This document shows, in pieces, positions 9,058 to 17,866 of a DNA stretch of 64,000 bases. The notes beneath the pieces were generated by a model. It had not been told where the DNA came from. It worked only from the letters and a program-made list of their open reading frames with translations, and made no database searches. The number at the start of each line of letters is the position of its first letter. Position 1 is the stretch's first letter. Source of the DNA: an uncultured Lachnospiraceae bacterium (GTDB lineage Bacteria; Bacillota; Clostridia; Lachnospirales; Lachnospiraceae). The stretch is taken from assembly GCA_910579225.1 (NCBI GenBank), contig CAJTTI010000006.1, positions 88,254 to 152,253 of the forward strand, read 5' to 3'. Position numbers and translations under genes: made by a program.

Positions 9058-9279
9058 TTATTCAAGTCCTTTCAGCCACTGAAAACGAACCTGGACCGGA
9101 AGTTTTTCCGGATTCGGCATCTCATAAGTCAGACTCCACCAGGCCATCGTCTTTACAGGCTCGGACAGCACTGCCCTTTCTGCCGCCCCTTCTTCGAATA
9201 TTTCCGGCAGCACCATACAGCCCGCCGCCGAAAGCCCTATAAACACAGAGCACAGAAGTATTCCTGCTTTTCTCCTCAT
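9058..9279 (-). CDS. Small predicted lipoprotein downstream of ger operon
   Basis: A 73-aa protein with a short signal peptide ending in an LSAAGC lipobox (Cys at residue 21), leaving only about 50 mature residues, including MAWWSLTYEMPNPEKLP. It lies 33 bases after the GerB-GerC fusion on the same strand, so it may be a third component of the germinosome or a leftover of a fuller gerC gene. No family recognised. Because the fused GerC domain upstream is short, a separate piece here is suggestive, but no homology to the GerC C-terminus is evident. Confidence 0.65.
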   Translation of the reverse strand: MRRKAGILLCSVFIGLSAAGCMVLPEIFEEGAAERAVLSEPVKTMAWWSLTYEMPNPEKLPVQVRFQWLKGLE

Positions 9280-9312
9280 ATCCGTCTGTCTCCTTTTTTG
9301 CTTTTGTTTTAA

Positions 9313-10833
9313 TTATGGCCAGATCACATACCCCTTATACCTTCCGTCTGCTGTGATCACCGATATCTCGCAGGATTCCTGGTTATACCACGCATTTAAT
9401 ACCCGATGTATGGGCATCCCTTCCTCTGTCTGCTCTTTCTTTTCCGCTTCTTCCCCTGCAGATCCCTCCGTCACATGTACCAGTGTTCCTCTGGAATATG
9501 CTCCATTAATCTGTATCTCCTGGAGAAAATCCAGGAATCCTTCTTCATCTATAATCTCCTGTGAGAAATAGAAATTTTTCAGATGGTTAAAATCCATGTT
9601 TTTCTGTTCATACTCCCGATAGGTTTCTTTCGCTTCCCCAATGGATCTGCACTCTGTTTCAAAAGGTTCTTCTCCATCCTCTTCTGAAGAAGATCCAAAT
9701 CCAAAGGTCAGATGATAGTTTCCGTCCTCTCCTGCGTCTACTCCAATGGCAGTTACCAGACTCTGCTGTTCCAGTTCCTGGGAACTACAGCCATTGGTCA
9801 GGATACACAGCGCCGCACAACCTGCTGCAACCGCTTTTCTTCTTCCTTTTCCCCCCTTTATCCACTGGATCAGCAAAATCAGAAGCTGAAGCGGAGTCAA
9901 TATTTGATACAAAAGCTTCTGTCCCCATTCCATGCACTCCGGCAGACAGGCTGCACCAAATGACAGAACCATGAGTACAAAAAGCAGGCATTTTTTACCA
10001 ACATCTGGTTCTCCGTCTGTCAGCGGTGCAAACAGGCTGCTGCACAGAAGAAACAACCCGATCATCCAGGCAAAAATAAACAACGCATCCAGTCTTCCAA
10101 TTACATTGCCCGGAAAATGCGCCAGTGTCATGGCAGATGCCACTGGATATATAAGCCCTGTATTTCCTTTGTTCCCATAGATACAATAGGAAAATAACGC
10201 AAACCCGGCCACAGCCAGACACCCGGTAAGCCAGATATATAGGACTGTTCTTTTAAACCATGCCGTACTTCCTGTTCGTCCCCGCAGATGCCACAGACTC
10301 TGGATAGCTCCCATCCAGCAGAATAATTCATATCCCATGAGCCACTGTTCCCTGCCAAAAGAAATCTGAAGTTCTCCAATCCTCCTTATCTCTGTCTCTC
10401 CGTACATCAGTCCTGTCAAAAGCAGGAAAAGAAGCAAGAAAAATGGAAAAAGAATCTCACTGACCCGCAGTCTGCATTCCAGTCCTTTATACAGATTGTA
10501 ATAACAGAACAGGTAGAACCAGCCCAGAAGAATCCAGAGTGCAGTTCCCGTCAGCAGAAAGTTCTGTACCAGAACCCCTGTCAATCGAATCAGCATAGTA
10601 CCCAGCACCCAGTAATTCGCATAACACAGCCATTTCATCAGATTCCCTCCCGGTCTTGGAACTGCTGCAGAGGTTCCAAGAAAAAGCCCGGTAAATACCA
10701 GCGCCAGCAAAATGCTGCCCAGACTTTCCCGGTTCATAACCAGGGGGCCGAGAAGTGCTCCCAGACTTATGAATGCTGTTGCATAATTTCGGTATAACTG
10801 TCTCGAAGATATTTTATGGTTTCCAGAGAACAT
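9313..10833 (-). CDS. Spore germination permease GerB fused to GerC-like domain
   Basis: A 506-aa protein. Residues about 1-325 form a GerB/GerKB-type permease of the APC superfamily with about ten membrane segments (ISSRQLYRNYATAFISLGALLG at the start). After a basic linker comes a hydrophobic stretch ending in ALCILTNGCSSQELEQQ (Cys349, lipobox-like), then about 155 residues like the Ger(x)C N-terminal domain (LVTAIGVDAGEDGNYHLTFGF). In the classical operon B and C are separate, and C is a lipoprotein of nearly 400 aa. The start is one base after the gerA stop, behind AAGAAGGG. It would act in the spore inner membrane with GerA to sense germinants. Confidence 0.85.
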   Translation of the reverse strand: MFSGNHKISSRQLYRNYATAFISLGALLGPLVMNRESLGSILLALVFTGLFLGTSAAVPRPGGNLMKWLCYANYWVLGTMLIRLTGVLVQNFLLTGTALWILLGWFYLFCYYNLYKGLECRLRVSEILFPFFLLLFLLLTGLMYGETEIRRIGELQISFGREQWLMGYELFCWMGAIQSLWHLRGRTGSTAWFKRTVLYIWLTGCLAVAGFALFSYCIYGNKGNTGLIYPVASAMTLAHFPGNVIGRLDALFIFAWMIGLFLLCSSLFAPLTDGEPDVGKKCLLFVLMVLSFGAACLPECMEWGQKLLYQILTPLQLLILLIQWIKGGKGRRKAVAAGCAALCILTNGCSSQELEQQSLVTAIGVDAGEDGNYHLTFGFGSSSEEDGEEPFETECRSIGEAKETYREYEQKNMDFNHLKNFYFSQEIIDEEGFLDFLQEIQINGAYSRGTLVHVTEGSAGEEAEKKEQTEEGMPIHRVLNAWYNQESCEISVITADGRYKGYVIWP

Positions 10834-10834
10834 T

Positions 10835-12241
10835 TCAGCCCTTCTTTCTAAGTTTTACTCGTGCATCTCTTCTTGCAAATATGGGTCTTGTCTTCAGCAT
10901 ACGAAACGGATATCGAATCAGAGAATCTCGCTTATCTTCATAATTATTCAGGTCTGAAGCCACATAGGGCATCAAATAGGGAATTCCAAAACTGTTCAAA
11001 TGTGACAGGTGGATCAGCACCCACAGATAAGAAAGCAGTACCCCATAGAGTCCCAGCCAGGCACCCATAAAGATACAGCCATATTTCAGAAGCCGAAATG
11101 CAGATGCAAATTCTTCATTTGGAATAGCAAAAGAACACAGCGCCGTAAATGCCACCACAATTACTACAATTGGACTGACCACATTGGCTGCCACTGCTGA
11201 CTGGCCGATAATCAAGCCTCCCACAATACCAATCGTATTGCCGATGGGCCCCGGCAGACGAATCCCTGCTTCCCGTATCAATTCAAAGGAAATTTCCATC
11301 AAAAGCACCTCTCCCAGGGAAGGAAACGGCACGCCCTGCCTCGCATCCGCCATGGACAGAATCAGATTTGTCGGCAGAAGACTGGTATGCCAGGTTGTCA
11401 CTGCCACATAGATTGCCGGAAAACTCATCGCCAGAATCGCTGCAAAAAACCTGAGAAGCCTGGCGAAGGTGGCAATCTCAAACCGGTTATACCAGTCGTC
11501 GCTGGTCTGAAAGAAACTGTTATAATCTGACGGAAAGATCAGGACTGTGGGCGAATGATCTGTAACCAGCACCACACGTCCCTCCAGCACGGCGCTGGCT
11601 GCCCGGTCTGGACGCTCCGTGGCCTGAAACTGAGGAAACGGAGACAGCCAGTGCTTCTCCGTGAGCTGCTCCAGCATTCCGCTGTCTAGGATACCATCGA
11701 TCTCATAGGCCTCCATCCGTTCTTTGATTGTATCCAGAAGATCCGGATAAACCAGATCTTCCATGTAGACCAGAGCCGTCATAGTATGAGAGCGGGTCCC
11801 CACCTGCTGCTCCTCCACTTTCATCCTTGGATCCCTAAGCCTTTTCCTGATCAGCGCCACATTCAGCTTCTCACTTTCCGTAAAGCCCTCTTTAGAACCA
11901 CGCATGACTTTCTCACTCTCAGCCTTTGACACCCCAAGACCCGGATAACCTTTGCTGGAGATTTTATAGACCTGAACATCCCCTTCCAGAAACAGAATCC
12001 CGTTCCCCGCAAGAAGCGCTGCTTCTCCCTCTTCATATGTGTCCAGCGGCTGCACATCTGACAGCCCGATCACATGTTCTTCCAGCATCAGATTGCTGAC
12101 TGCCACTTCCACATAGACAAGCAACCCTTCTTTCTTCCCATCTTCCAGAAATACCTGCCGATTCAGAATATCATCGCATTTTTCAAACCGGCGCTTTACC
12201 CACTCCCTGTTCTGTGAAAGTATCGGAGATATGTCCCCCAT
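10835..12241 (-). CDS. gerA: Spore germination protein, GerA family A subunit
   Basis: A 468-aa GerA-family protein. The N-terminal soluble domain (residues about 1-240) is followed by the family core with membrane segments (FARLLRFFAAILAMSFPAIYVAVTTWHTSLLP, then IGNTIGIVGGLIIGQSAVAANVVSPI) and the hallmark PFPSLGEVLLMEISFELIREAGIRLP. The C-terminal tail is basic (RRDARVKLRKKG). In spores the A subunit forms an oligomeric ligand-gated channel with the B permease and C lipoprotein. GAGGAGGGC precedes ATG at 12241. It heads a gerA-gerBC-lipoprotein operon and implies that the organism forms endospores. The germinant is unknown. Confidence 0.95.
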   Translation of the reverse strand: MGDISPILSQNREWVKRRFEKCDDILNRQVFLEDGKKEGLLVYVEVAVSNLMLEEHVIGLSDVQPLDTYEEGEAALLAGNGILFLEGDVQVYKISSKGYPGLGVSKAESEKVMRGSKEGFTESEKLNVALIRKRLRDPRMKVEEQQVGTRSHTMTALVYMEDLVYPDLLDTIKERMEAYEIDGILDSGMLEQLTEKHWLSPFPQFQATERPDRAASAVLEGRVVLVTDHSPTVLIFPSDYNSFFQTSDDWYNRFEIATFARLLRFFAAILAMSFPAIYVAVTTWHTSLLPTNLILSMADARQGVPFPSLGEVLLMEISFELIREAGIRLPGPIGNTIGIVGGLIIGQSAVAANVVSPIVVIVVAFTALCSFAIPNEEFASAFRLLKYGCIFMGAWLGLYGVLLSYLWVLIHLSHLNSFGIPYLMPYVASDLNNYEDKRDSLIRYPFRMLKTRPIFARRDARVKLRKKG

Positions 12242-12322
12242 ATACTGCCCTCCTCATCCAATGAAAACCTGCCTGCTGCCGCGAACGATTACCGCCTCAC
12301 TGCAATCTATCAGGCAGCACAT

Positions 12323-12397
12323 AAAAAAGGCTGCCGTCAAATGCGGTGTCGCCGCCGGATCCAAAATCCGTACCGGACGCCGCATATTGCGACAGCC
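12323..12397 (-). terminator. Terminator after ispE
   Basis: On the minus strand GGCTGTCG (12390-12397) pairs with CGGCAGCC (12329-12336, one bulge), with a GC-rich inner stem, followed by TTTTTT (12323-12328). It separates ispE from the gerA operon. Confidence 0.75.
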
Positions 12398-12434
12398 CCA
12401 TTTCTGGGCATATTATCTCTTTATTTTCTGAATT

Positions 12435-13337
12435 TTATACTTTTATCTGCTCTTTTTGTCGCCGTACATTATATGGCACTGTCAGATATACCTGTTTTGC
12501 CAACTGCGCCCCTCTGATCGACCGGTATGCCCTCCTTGCCTTTCCCTGCGTATCAAAGATTCCAAACACGGTCGGACCGCTTCCGCTCATCATAGCTCCC
12601 AATGCTCCTTCTTCCATCATACATCTTTTGATTTTGTCAATGACTGGATAAGCCGGAACTGTGACTTCCTCCAGCACATTCCCCATATGAGCAGCAAGCA
12701 TCCCCAGATCCCTTTTTTTCAAAGATTCAATCACTGTATCTACATCCGGATGCTGCTCCTGTCTCAGATCATTCGCATGGAGATTTTCATACACAAACTT
12801 TGTGGAAACACTGATTCCCGGTTTTGCTATCAAAAGATAACATTTGGGCATAGGAGGAAGCACCCGCAATTTCTCACCGATTCCTTCCGCCAACGCCGTT
12901 CCCCGCAGCACACAGTAAGGCACATCTGCTCCAAGACGCACCCCCCGTTCCATTAGATCTTTTCTGGAAAGCCCCAGGCCATACATCTGATTCATTCCCC
13001 ACAGGACAGCTGCTGCATCTGAACTGCCTCCTGCCATACCTGCCGCAACAGGAATTTTCTTCTGAAGCTGGATCGTAACTCCTCCTTCCAGACAAAATTC
13101 TTTCTGTAGCAGGTCAGCCGCCTTGTGTACTAGATTATTTTCATTCGTCGGAAGATAGTACAGATTTGTCTTCACCTGAATCCCCGGCTGTTTTACCTTT
13201 CGAATCTCCAGCTCATCATACAGGCTGATAGTCTGCATGACCATCTTCACTTCATGATAACCATCTTCCCTTTTTTTAAGGACATCCAGACAAAGATTTA
13301 CTTTCGCCAGTGCTTTTAATTGTATTTTATCCATCAT
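12435..13337 (-). CDS. ispE: 4-diphosphocytidyl-2-C-methyl-D-erythritol kinase
   Basis: A 300-aa GHMP-family kinase of normal length. It shows AKVNLCLDVLKKREDGYHEV at the start, the ATP-binding PVAAGMAGGSSDAAAVL motif near residue 93, LGADVPYC, and GAMMSGSGPTVFGIF in the C-terminal domain. IspE phosphorylates CDP-methylerythritol in the non-mevalonate isoprenoid pathway; the product feeds undecaprenol for wall synthesis. The next gene upstream encodes a SipL-like spore protein, so the pair is probably adjacent by lineage rather than function. Start choice between the two adjacent ATGs is arbitrary. A terminator follows. Confidence 0.96.
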   Translation of the reverse strand: MMDKIQLKALAKVNLCLDVLKKREDGYHEVKMVMQTISLYDELEIRKVKQPGIQVKTNLYYLPTNENNLVHKAADLLQKEFCLEGGVTIQLQKKIPVAAGMAGGSSDAAAVLWGMNQMYGLGLSRKDLMERGVRLGADVPYCVLRGTALAEGIGEKLRVLPPMPKCYLLIAKPGISVSTKFVYENLHANDLRQEQHPDVDTVIESLKKRDLGMLAAHMGNVLEEVTVPAYPVIDKIKRCMMEEGALGAMMSGSGPTVFGIFDTQGKARRAYRSIRGAQLAKQVYLTVPYNVRRQKEQIKV

Positions 13338-13421
13338 GTATTACAATTCCTTCCCCTTTTCCTTACAGACAGTTTAACAGGTGCATCTGAAATTGTCAAA
13401 AGAACACATATTTTTCATATG

Positions 13422-14981
13422 TTACCTTGCGATTTCTTTTACCATCAATATTTTCTGACCAGTTTTCAGATTTTCCTCTTTCAATTCATTCAGCTCCATC
13501 ACCGCCTCGCAAGTAGTCGCATGCGCTTTTGAAATATCCCACAATGTCTCGCCCGGCTGCACAATATGAATAACCATACCCGGCATCCGGCGGATGCGGT
13601 CCATATCCAGAGGTTCTTCCTCCAGATCCTCCACCAGTTCCAGAGCAACCGGTTCCTCAAACATTGTCTGCATCTGAAGAACCGCTTTCATCTCCAGCTC
13701 CTGCGCATCCAGCATAGTCACCGTCAGCTGATCAAGGCACAGAAATGAACGCCATTCGCATTTTTCTGTATCTTCCTGCTCTACGGTATGTTCAAACGGA
13801 AACGAATGCACAGCGCAGGCAAGAGGCTGAGAATCATCAGAAGCCGCATACAGTACCCAGAGGTCCACGGTTCCCTGGGCTACAACCCCCTGCCCGTTTC
13901 TCTCCGTATGGTCCAGATGAACCTGCGCACCGGAATTTAAGATTTGAAGTACTTTTGGATCCGTATCTCCCAGTTTCATACGGCCATTCACCCGCGCTCT
14001 GGAATCCGAGATACCTCGCACCCAGTCCCACTGATACTGCTGCCTCCTCGGTCTGATTTCCCTGGTAAGACTATATGCATCACACAGAACCTCAGAAGTC
14101 ACTTCCTCGAAATACCGGAACAAAAGCTCCAACACCACATCAATCCGGACCATCCGTGGTTCTCCGTCATAATCTGCCTGAAGCTCCAGTTCTCCCCGCA
14201 GAAGCGTAACCTCCGCTTTTCCGGTCAGATCAGAACGGCAGCCGTCACATTCTACTTCCTGATGAAAGGGAATTCCCTGCTCCAGCCACTGAAGTCTTCC
14301 CGGCTCATCTTCACACTCATACAGGAAAAACACCAAAAGCTCTCCTTTGACCAGAAATCTTCCTTCTTCCTGCCGTACCTCCGTTCCCTGCAGACACATT
14401 TCCCTCCAGAGGATTCGGCGCATATTCGGGCGTCCCGGCGGAAGATTCATCTCCTCTTTAATACGAAGAGTGTCCTTTTTATGTATCACTTCCTGCTGCA
14501 ACCGCACCGGGCAGGTCCGCACATACAGATCCGTTTCTTCCGGATGGCTGTTCATAAGCGGCACCGGCTGTTCCTGAACAGCTTCTACACTCAGAGTAAG
14601 CACACATTTTACATTTGCTTTTCTGGAATGGATTGCTGATGCATGCAAATCTTCCATACTCCAGTGAAAGTCCAGCACATCCCCTTCTTCCAGATCATTT
14701 AGGAATACAATTTCATCCACCGGAATGCTTCCCTCCAATATCTCCGGCATTCGTTCCTGTCCCTCTCCCATATACAGAATCCAGTATAAAAATGTCCCCC
14801 GTATCTTAACCTTTCCAGTCTCTCCTTTGATCTCATCCAGCCTGAACTCTCCCCGTTTATGAAGAACCCGGAAAATATCCGCTTTCTGATCCGGTACATT
14901 CAGATCCTCCTCCAGCGTAACCTGGCTGGCCGCGTTTCCTTTCTTATGATTCAATGTGACATATCTTCGTTCTAATTCCAT
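13422..14981 (-). CDS. sipL: SPOCS/LysM spore coat morphogenesis protein, SipL-like
   Basis: A 519-aa protein. It contains two or three SPOCS (DUF3794) stretches: QKADIFRVLHKRGEFRLDEIK near residue 35, a second around 150-300, and a third near 310-400. The C-terminus is a single LysM domain (HIVQPGETLWDISKAHATTCEAVMELN). This architecture matches SipL of Clostridioides difficile, whose LysM binds SpoIVA to anchor the coat on the forespore, and it is functionally similar to SpoVID of Bacillus. AAAGGATCAGGG precedes ATG at 14981. Expression in the mother cell is expected from the family, but I could not identify a sigma-E promoter. Confidence 0.85.
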   Translation of the reverse strand: MELERRYVTLNHKKGNAASQVTLEEDLNVPDQKADIFRVLHKRGEFRLDEIKGETGKVKIRGTFLYWILYMGEGQERMPEILEGSIPVDEIVFLNDLEEGDVLDFHWSMEDLHASAIHSRKANVKCVLTLSVEAVQEQPVPLMNSHPEETDLYVRTCPVRLQQEVIHKKDTLRIKEEMNLPPGRPNMRRILWREMCLQGTEVRQEEGRFLVKGELLVFFLYECEDEPGRLQWLEQGIPFHQEVECDGCRSDLTGKAEVTLLRGELELQADYDGEPRMVRIDVVLELLFRYFEEVTSEVLCDAYSLTREIRPRRQQYQWDWVRGISDSRARVNGRMKLGDTDPKVLQILNSGAQVHLDHTERNGQGVVAQGTVDLWVLYAASDDSQPLACAVHSFPFEHTVEQEDTEKCEWRSFLCLDQLTVTMLDAQELEMKAVLQMQTMFEEPVALELVEDLEEEPLDMDRIRRMPGMVIHIVQPGETLWDISKAHATTCEAVMELNELKEENLKTGQKILMVKEIAR

Positions 14982-15009
14982 AACCCTGATCCTTTCTTGT
15001 TTCTATTAT

Positions 15010-15405
15010 TTAAAAAACTACTGGTTTTCCCATACTCTGCAGCTTCAGCACAATGTAAGGACAGGTGGTCGCTGCAGCCGTCTCTTCTCCTTTTCCAGGT
15101 CCCAGAAGTTCCGTATCCACATAGACTGCATTGCTGGTCAGATACAGTTCTTCTACTACAATGCTGTAACCGCTGGTCTGCTGCTCTCCATATCCTACAC
15201 AAATATACAGATATCCTTCATCTTCATAAGTCACTTTAAAAGGAGTTATTTTCTTCTCCTCCAATACGCTCCTTAATTCCTCCGGAACTTTTTCCAGATC
15301 CAGAACAGTAAATTCCAGATCCGAAACCTTCTCCTCATCCTGTGTCTGCACACCGCATCCGGTCAGTATGCATATGACCAGCATCATGAGACACCATTTT
15401 TTCAT
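15010..15405 (-). CDS. PrcB-domain lipoprotein
   Basis: A 131-aa predicted lipoprotein: MKKWCLMMLVICILTGCG carries a lipobox with Cys near residue 17. The mature part ends in a PrcB_C-like domain (YSIVVEELYLTSNAVYVDTELLGPG, then PYIVLKLQ). PrcB was first described in a Treponema surface protease complex; in Clostridia the domain is found in short lipoproteins of unknown role. The frame opens two codons earlier at a GTG; I chose ATG at 15405, behind CAGGAG. It precedes the sipL-like gene by 28 bases and may be co-transcribed with it. Confidence 0.75.
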   Translation of the reverse strand: MKKWCLMMLVICILTGCGVQTQDEEKVSDLEFTVLDLEKVPEELRSVLEEKKITPFKVTYEDEGYLYICVGYGEQQTSGYSIVVEELYLTSNAVYVDTELLGPGKGEETAAATTCPYIVLKLQSMGKPVVF

Positions 15406-15475
15406 GCACACATCTTCTCCTGTCTGTTTATTCCATTTTATGTGGAAAAATCCTGATTCAGACCAGTCTTATTTC

Positions 15476-15504
15476 TTGTATTCTTGATCTTCATCCATTA
15501 TAAT
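15476..15504 (+). promoter_or_regulatory. Promoter of malQ-plsC-ddl-murF
   Basis: TTGTAT (15476-15481), 17-base spacer, TATAAT (15499-15504), about 65 bases before the malQ GTG start. Confidence 0.75.
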
Positions 15505-15568
15505 ATATTAAAAAGGGAGGCTTAATCCGCAACCCCCGTTCATTATCAGATTTAGGAGGATTTACCCT

Positions 15569-17092
15569 GTGCATTTTAAGATCGCAAAAGAAGACAAGAC
15601 CAACCACCGTTACAGTGGCGTCCTTGTCCATCCAACCTCTTTTCCATCGCCCTATGGTATCGGCGATATGGGACAGGGGGCTTATGATTTCATTGATTTT
15701 CTTGCCCAGGCAGGACAGCATCTGTGGCAGGTGCTTCCACTGGGACCAACCACCGTCGGAGACTCCCCCTACCAGAGCTTCTCTGTATTTGCCGGACAGC
15801 CGCTTCTGATCAGTCCGGAACTTCTGGCGAAGAAAAAGCTTCTGTCGGACGAAGATCTCAGGAATATTCCGGACTTTGACCTGGATCACGTAGACTATGA
15901 CAAAGTTCTTATCTATAAAACCAGACTTTTCAAGAAAGCTTATACCAACTTCCGCCACACCGCGGACAAAAATCTTCTGGAAGAGTATGATGCGTTCTGC
16001 AGCAGCAATGCTTTCTGGCTTATGGACTATTGTCTGTTTATGGCCGGGAAAGATTACCACAAAGGACTTCCATGGTATGAATGGGACGACAGTCTAAGAG
16101 ATCCCAACCAGCAGGAACGCGAGAAATGGACAGATATTCTGAAGGCTGATGTCAACTACTATAAATTTATTCAGTATCTCTTCTATAGTCAGTGGTATGA
16201 TCTGAAGGAATATGCAAACGAAAAGGGTATTGCCATCATCGGAGATATTCCCATATTCCCCTGCTGGGACAGTGCAGATGTATGGGCGAACAGAGACATG
16301 TTCTGTCTGGATTCTAAAGGCTATCCTCTGGAAGTGGCCGGAGTCCCGCCTGATTACTTCAGCGCCACTGGACAGCTCTGGGGCAATCCGCTCTACGACT
16401 GGAAGGCCCACAAGGAAGATAACTACCGCTGGTGGGTGGAACGTATCCGTAATCAGCTGGATCAGGTTGATTATGTCCGCATTGATCATTTCCGCGGTTT
16501 CGAAGCCTACTGGTCAGTTCCTTATGGGGAAGAAACCGCTCTGAATGGCAAATGGAAAAAAGGCCCCGGTGAAGAACTTTTCCTTGTGATTCGCAAAGCA
16601 CTTGACGGAGAACTTCCGATTCTGGCAGAAGATCTGGGAATCATCACGCCTGAAGTGGAACGCCTGCGGGATATGTTCGAATTTCCAGGCATGAAAGTCC
16701 TACAGTTCGGCTTTGAGGGCGGAGAAAGCACCTTCCTTCCTCATCAGCTGGATACCCGCAACTGTATCTGCTATACAGGTACCCATGACAATGATACCAG
16801 CCGCGGCTGGTATGAACATACTTCCGAACAGAACCGTGATAAGATCCGCCGCTATATGAATACGGATGCCAGCAGTGTAAGTTGGGACTTCATTCGCACC
16901 AGTCTCAGCACAATTGCAAAATATGCCATTTTCCCGGTCCAGGATCTCTTGAAACTGGGATCTGAGGCGCGAATGAATGTCCCCGGAAGCCCCTCGGGCA
17001 ACTGGACATTCCGCTTTCGCGCCGGACTTCTTGATGAAGGAATGGCCGCCGGACTTAAACAGCTGACCGAACTTTATGGAAGATTCGGATAA
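15569..17092 (+). CDS. malQ: 4-alpha-glucanotransferase (amylomaltase)
   Basis: A 507-aa GH77 enzyme of standard length. Motifs include SGVLVHPTSFPSPYGIGDMG at the N-terminus, WQVLPLGPT and DSPYQSFSVFAG, the nucleophile region YVRIDHFRGFEAYW, the acid/base ILAEDLGIITPEV, and CYTGTHDNDTSRGWY. It disproportionates maltodextrins in the cytoplasm for glycogen and starch use. The start codon is GTG at 15569, set by AGGAGGA eight bases upstream. It is the first gene of a + strand cluster followed by lipid and wall genes, an unusual pairing. No regulator lies beside it. Confidence 0.96.
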   Translation: MHFKIAKEDKTNHRYSGVLVHPTSFPSPYGIGDMGQGAYDFIDFLAQAGQHLWQVLPLGPTTVGDSPYQSFSVFAGQPLLISPELLAKKKLLSDEDLRNIPDFDLDHVDYDKVLIYKTRLFKKAYTNFRHTADKNLLEEYDAFCSSNAFWLMDYCLFMAGKDYHKGLPWYEWDDSLRDPNQQEREKWTDILKADVNYYKFIQYLFYSQWYDLKEYANEKGIAIIGDIPIFPCWDSADVWANRDMFCLDSKGYPLEVAGVPPDYFSATGQLWGNPLYDWKAHKEDNYRWWVERIRNQLDQVDYVRIDHFRGFEAYWSVPYGEETALNGKWKKGPGEELFLVIRKALDGELPILAEDLGIITPEVERLRDMFEFPGMKVLQFGFEGGESTFLPHQLDTRNCICYTGTHDNDTSRGWYEHTSEQNRDKIRRYMNTDASSVSWDFIRTSLSTIAKYAIFPVQDLLKLGSEARMNVPGSPSGNWTFRFRAGLLDEGMAAGLKQLTELYGRFG

Positions 17093-17120
17093 AGAACAGA
17101 CAGAAAGAAGGTTATCCTGC

Positions 17121-17846
17121 ATGATACGTTTTATATTGGTTGCCCTGACACTTCTGCTCTATCTGCTCTTTGGCATCCCCATACTTCTGATCGAATGGCT
17201 GATCAGCCGGTGGAACCCCCATTTCCGCGATATCAGCTGCCTGCGCATGGTGCAGGCAGCTTTTAAGCTGATTCTGTGGTTCACTGGAGCACATATTACT
17301 TACATTGGCAGAGAAAATATTCCAAAGGACCAGGCAGTCCTCTATGTGGGCAATCACAACAGCTATTTCGACATCCTGCTCACCTATTCCCAGTGCCCGG
17401 GTCTGACCGGATATGTGGCCAAATCCGAGATGCTCAGGTATCCGCTTCTCAGAGATTGGATGAAGCGGCTTTACTGCCTGTTTCTTGACCGCACGGATAT
17501 ACGTGCAGGTTTGCAGATGATCAAAACCGGCATAGACTATATTAAGTCCGGTATCTCCATCTGCATTTTCCCGGAAGGAACCAGGAGTACAGATGGTAAG
17601 ATACAGCCATTCAAAGAAGGGAGTCTTAAGATGGCCTCGAAAACCGGATGTCCGATCATCCCCATTGCCATCACCAATTCCGCTGAGATCTTTGAAAATC
17701 ACCTGCCAAAGGTCAAACCCTGCCGAGTTATCGTGGAATATGGTGCCCCCATCCATCCCAAAGAGCTCACAAAAGAAGAACAGAAATTTCTCGGAGCTTA
17801 TACACAACAGCAGATCCAGGAAATGCTTGACCGGCATTCCATATAG
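17121..17846 (+). CDS. plsC: 1-acyl-sn-glycerol-3-phosphate acyltransferase
   Basis: A 241-aa PlsC-type acyltransferase. It starts with a membrane anchor (FILVALTLLLYLLFGIPILL), then the four family motifs: NHNSYFD (NHx4D catalytic box), the region around KRLYCLFLDR, FPEGTRSTDG (lysophosphatidate binding) and CPIIPIAI. It acylates lysophosphatidic acid to phosphatidic acid at the membrane. The frame opens 15 codons earlier inside malQ without a ribosome binding site, so ATG at 17121 is preferred. It lies 28 bases after malQ and 20 before ddl in one apparent operon. Confidence 0.92.
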   Translation: MIRFILVALTLLLYLLFGIPILLIEWLISRWNPHFRDISCLRMVQAAFKLILWFTGAHITYIGRENIPKDQAVLYVGNHNSYFDILLTYSQCPGLTGYVAKSEMLRYPLLRDWMKRLYCLFLDRTDIRAGLQMIKTGIDYIKSGISICIFPEGTRSTDGKIQPFKEGSLKMASKTGCPIIPIAITNSAEIFENHLPKVKPCRVIVEYGAPIHPKELTKEEQKFLGAYTQQQIQEMLDRHSI

Positions 17847-17866
17847 ACATCTATGGGGAGGTATTT

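Noticed and set aside
12240..12434. Small + strand gene upstream of gerA
   Set aside because: The open frame lies over the terminator hairpin of ispE, lacks a ribosome site and has no protein-like pattern.
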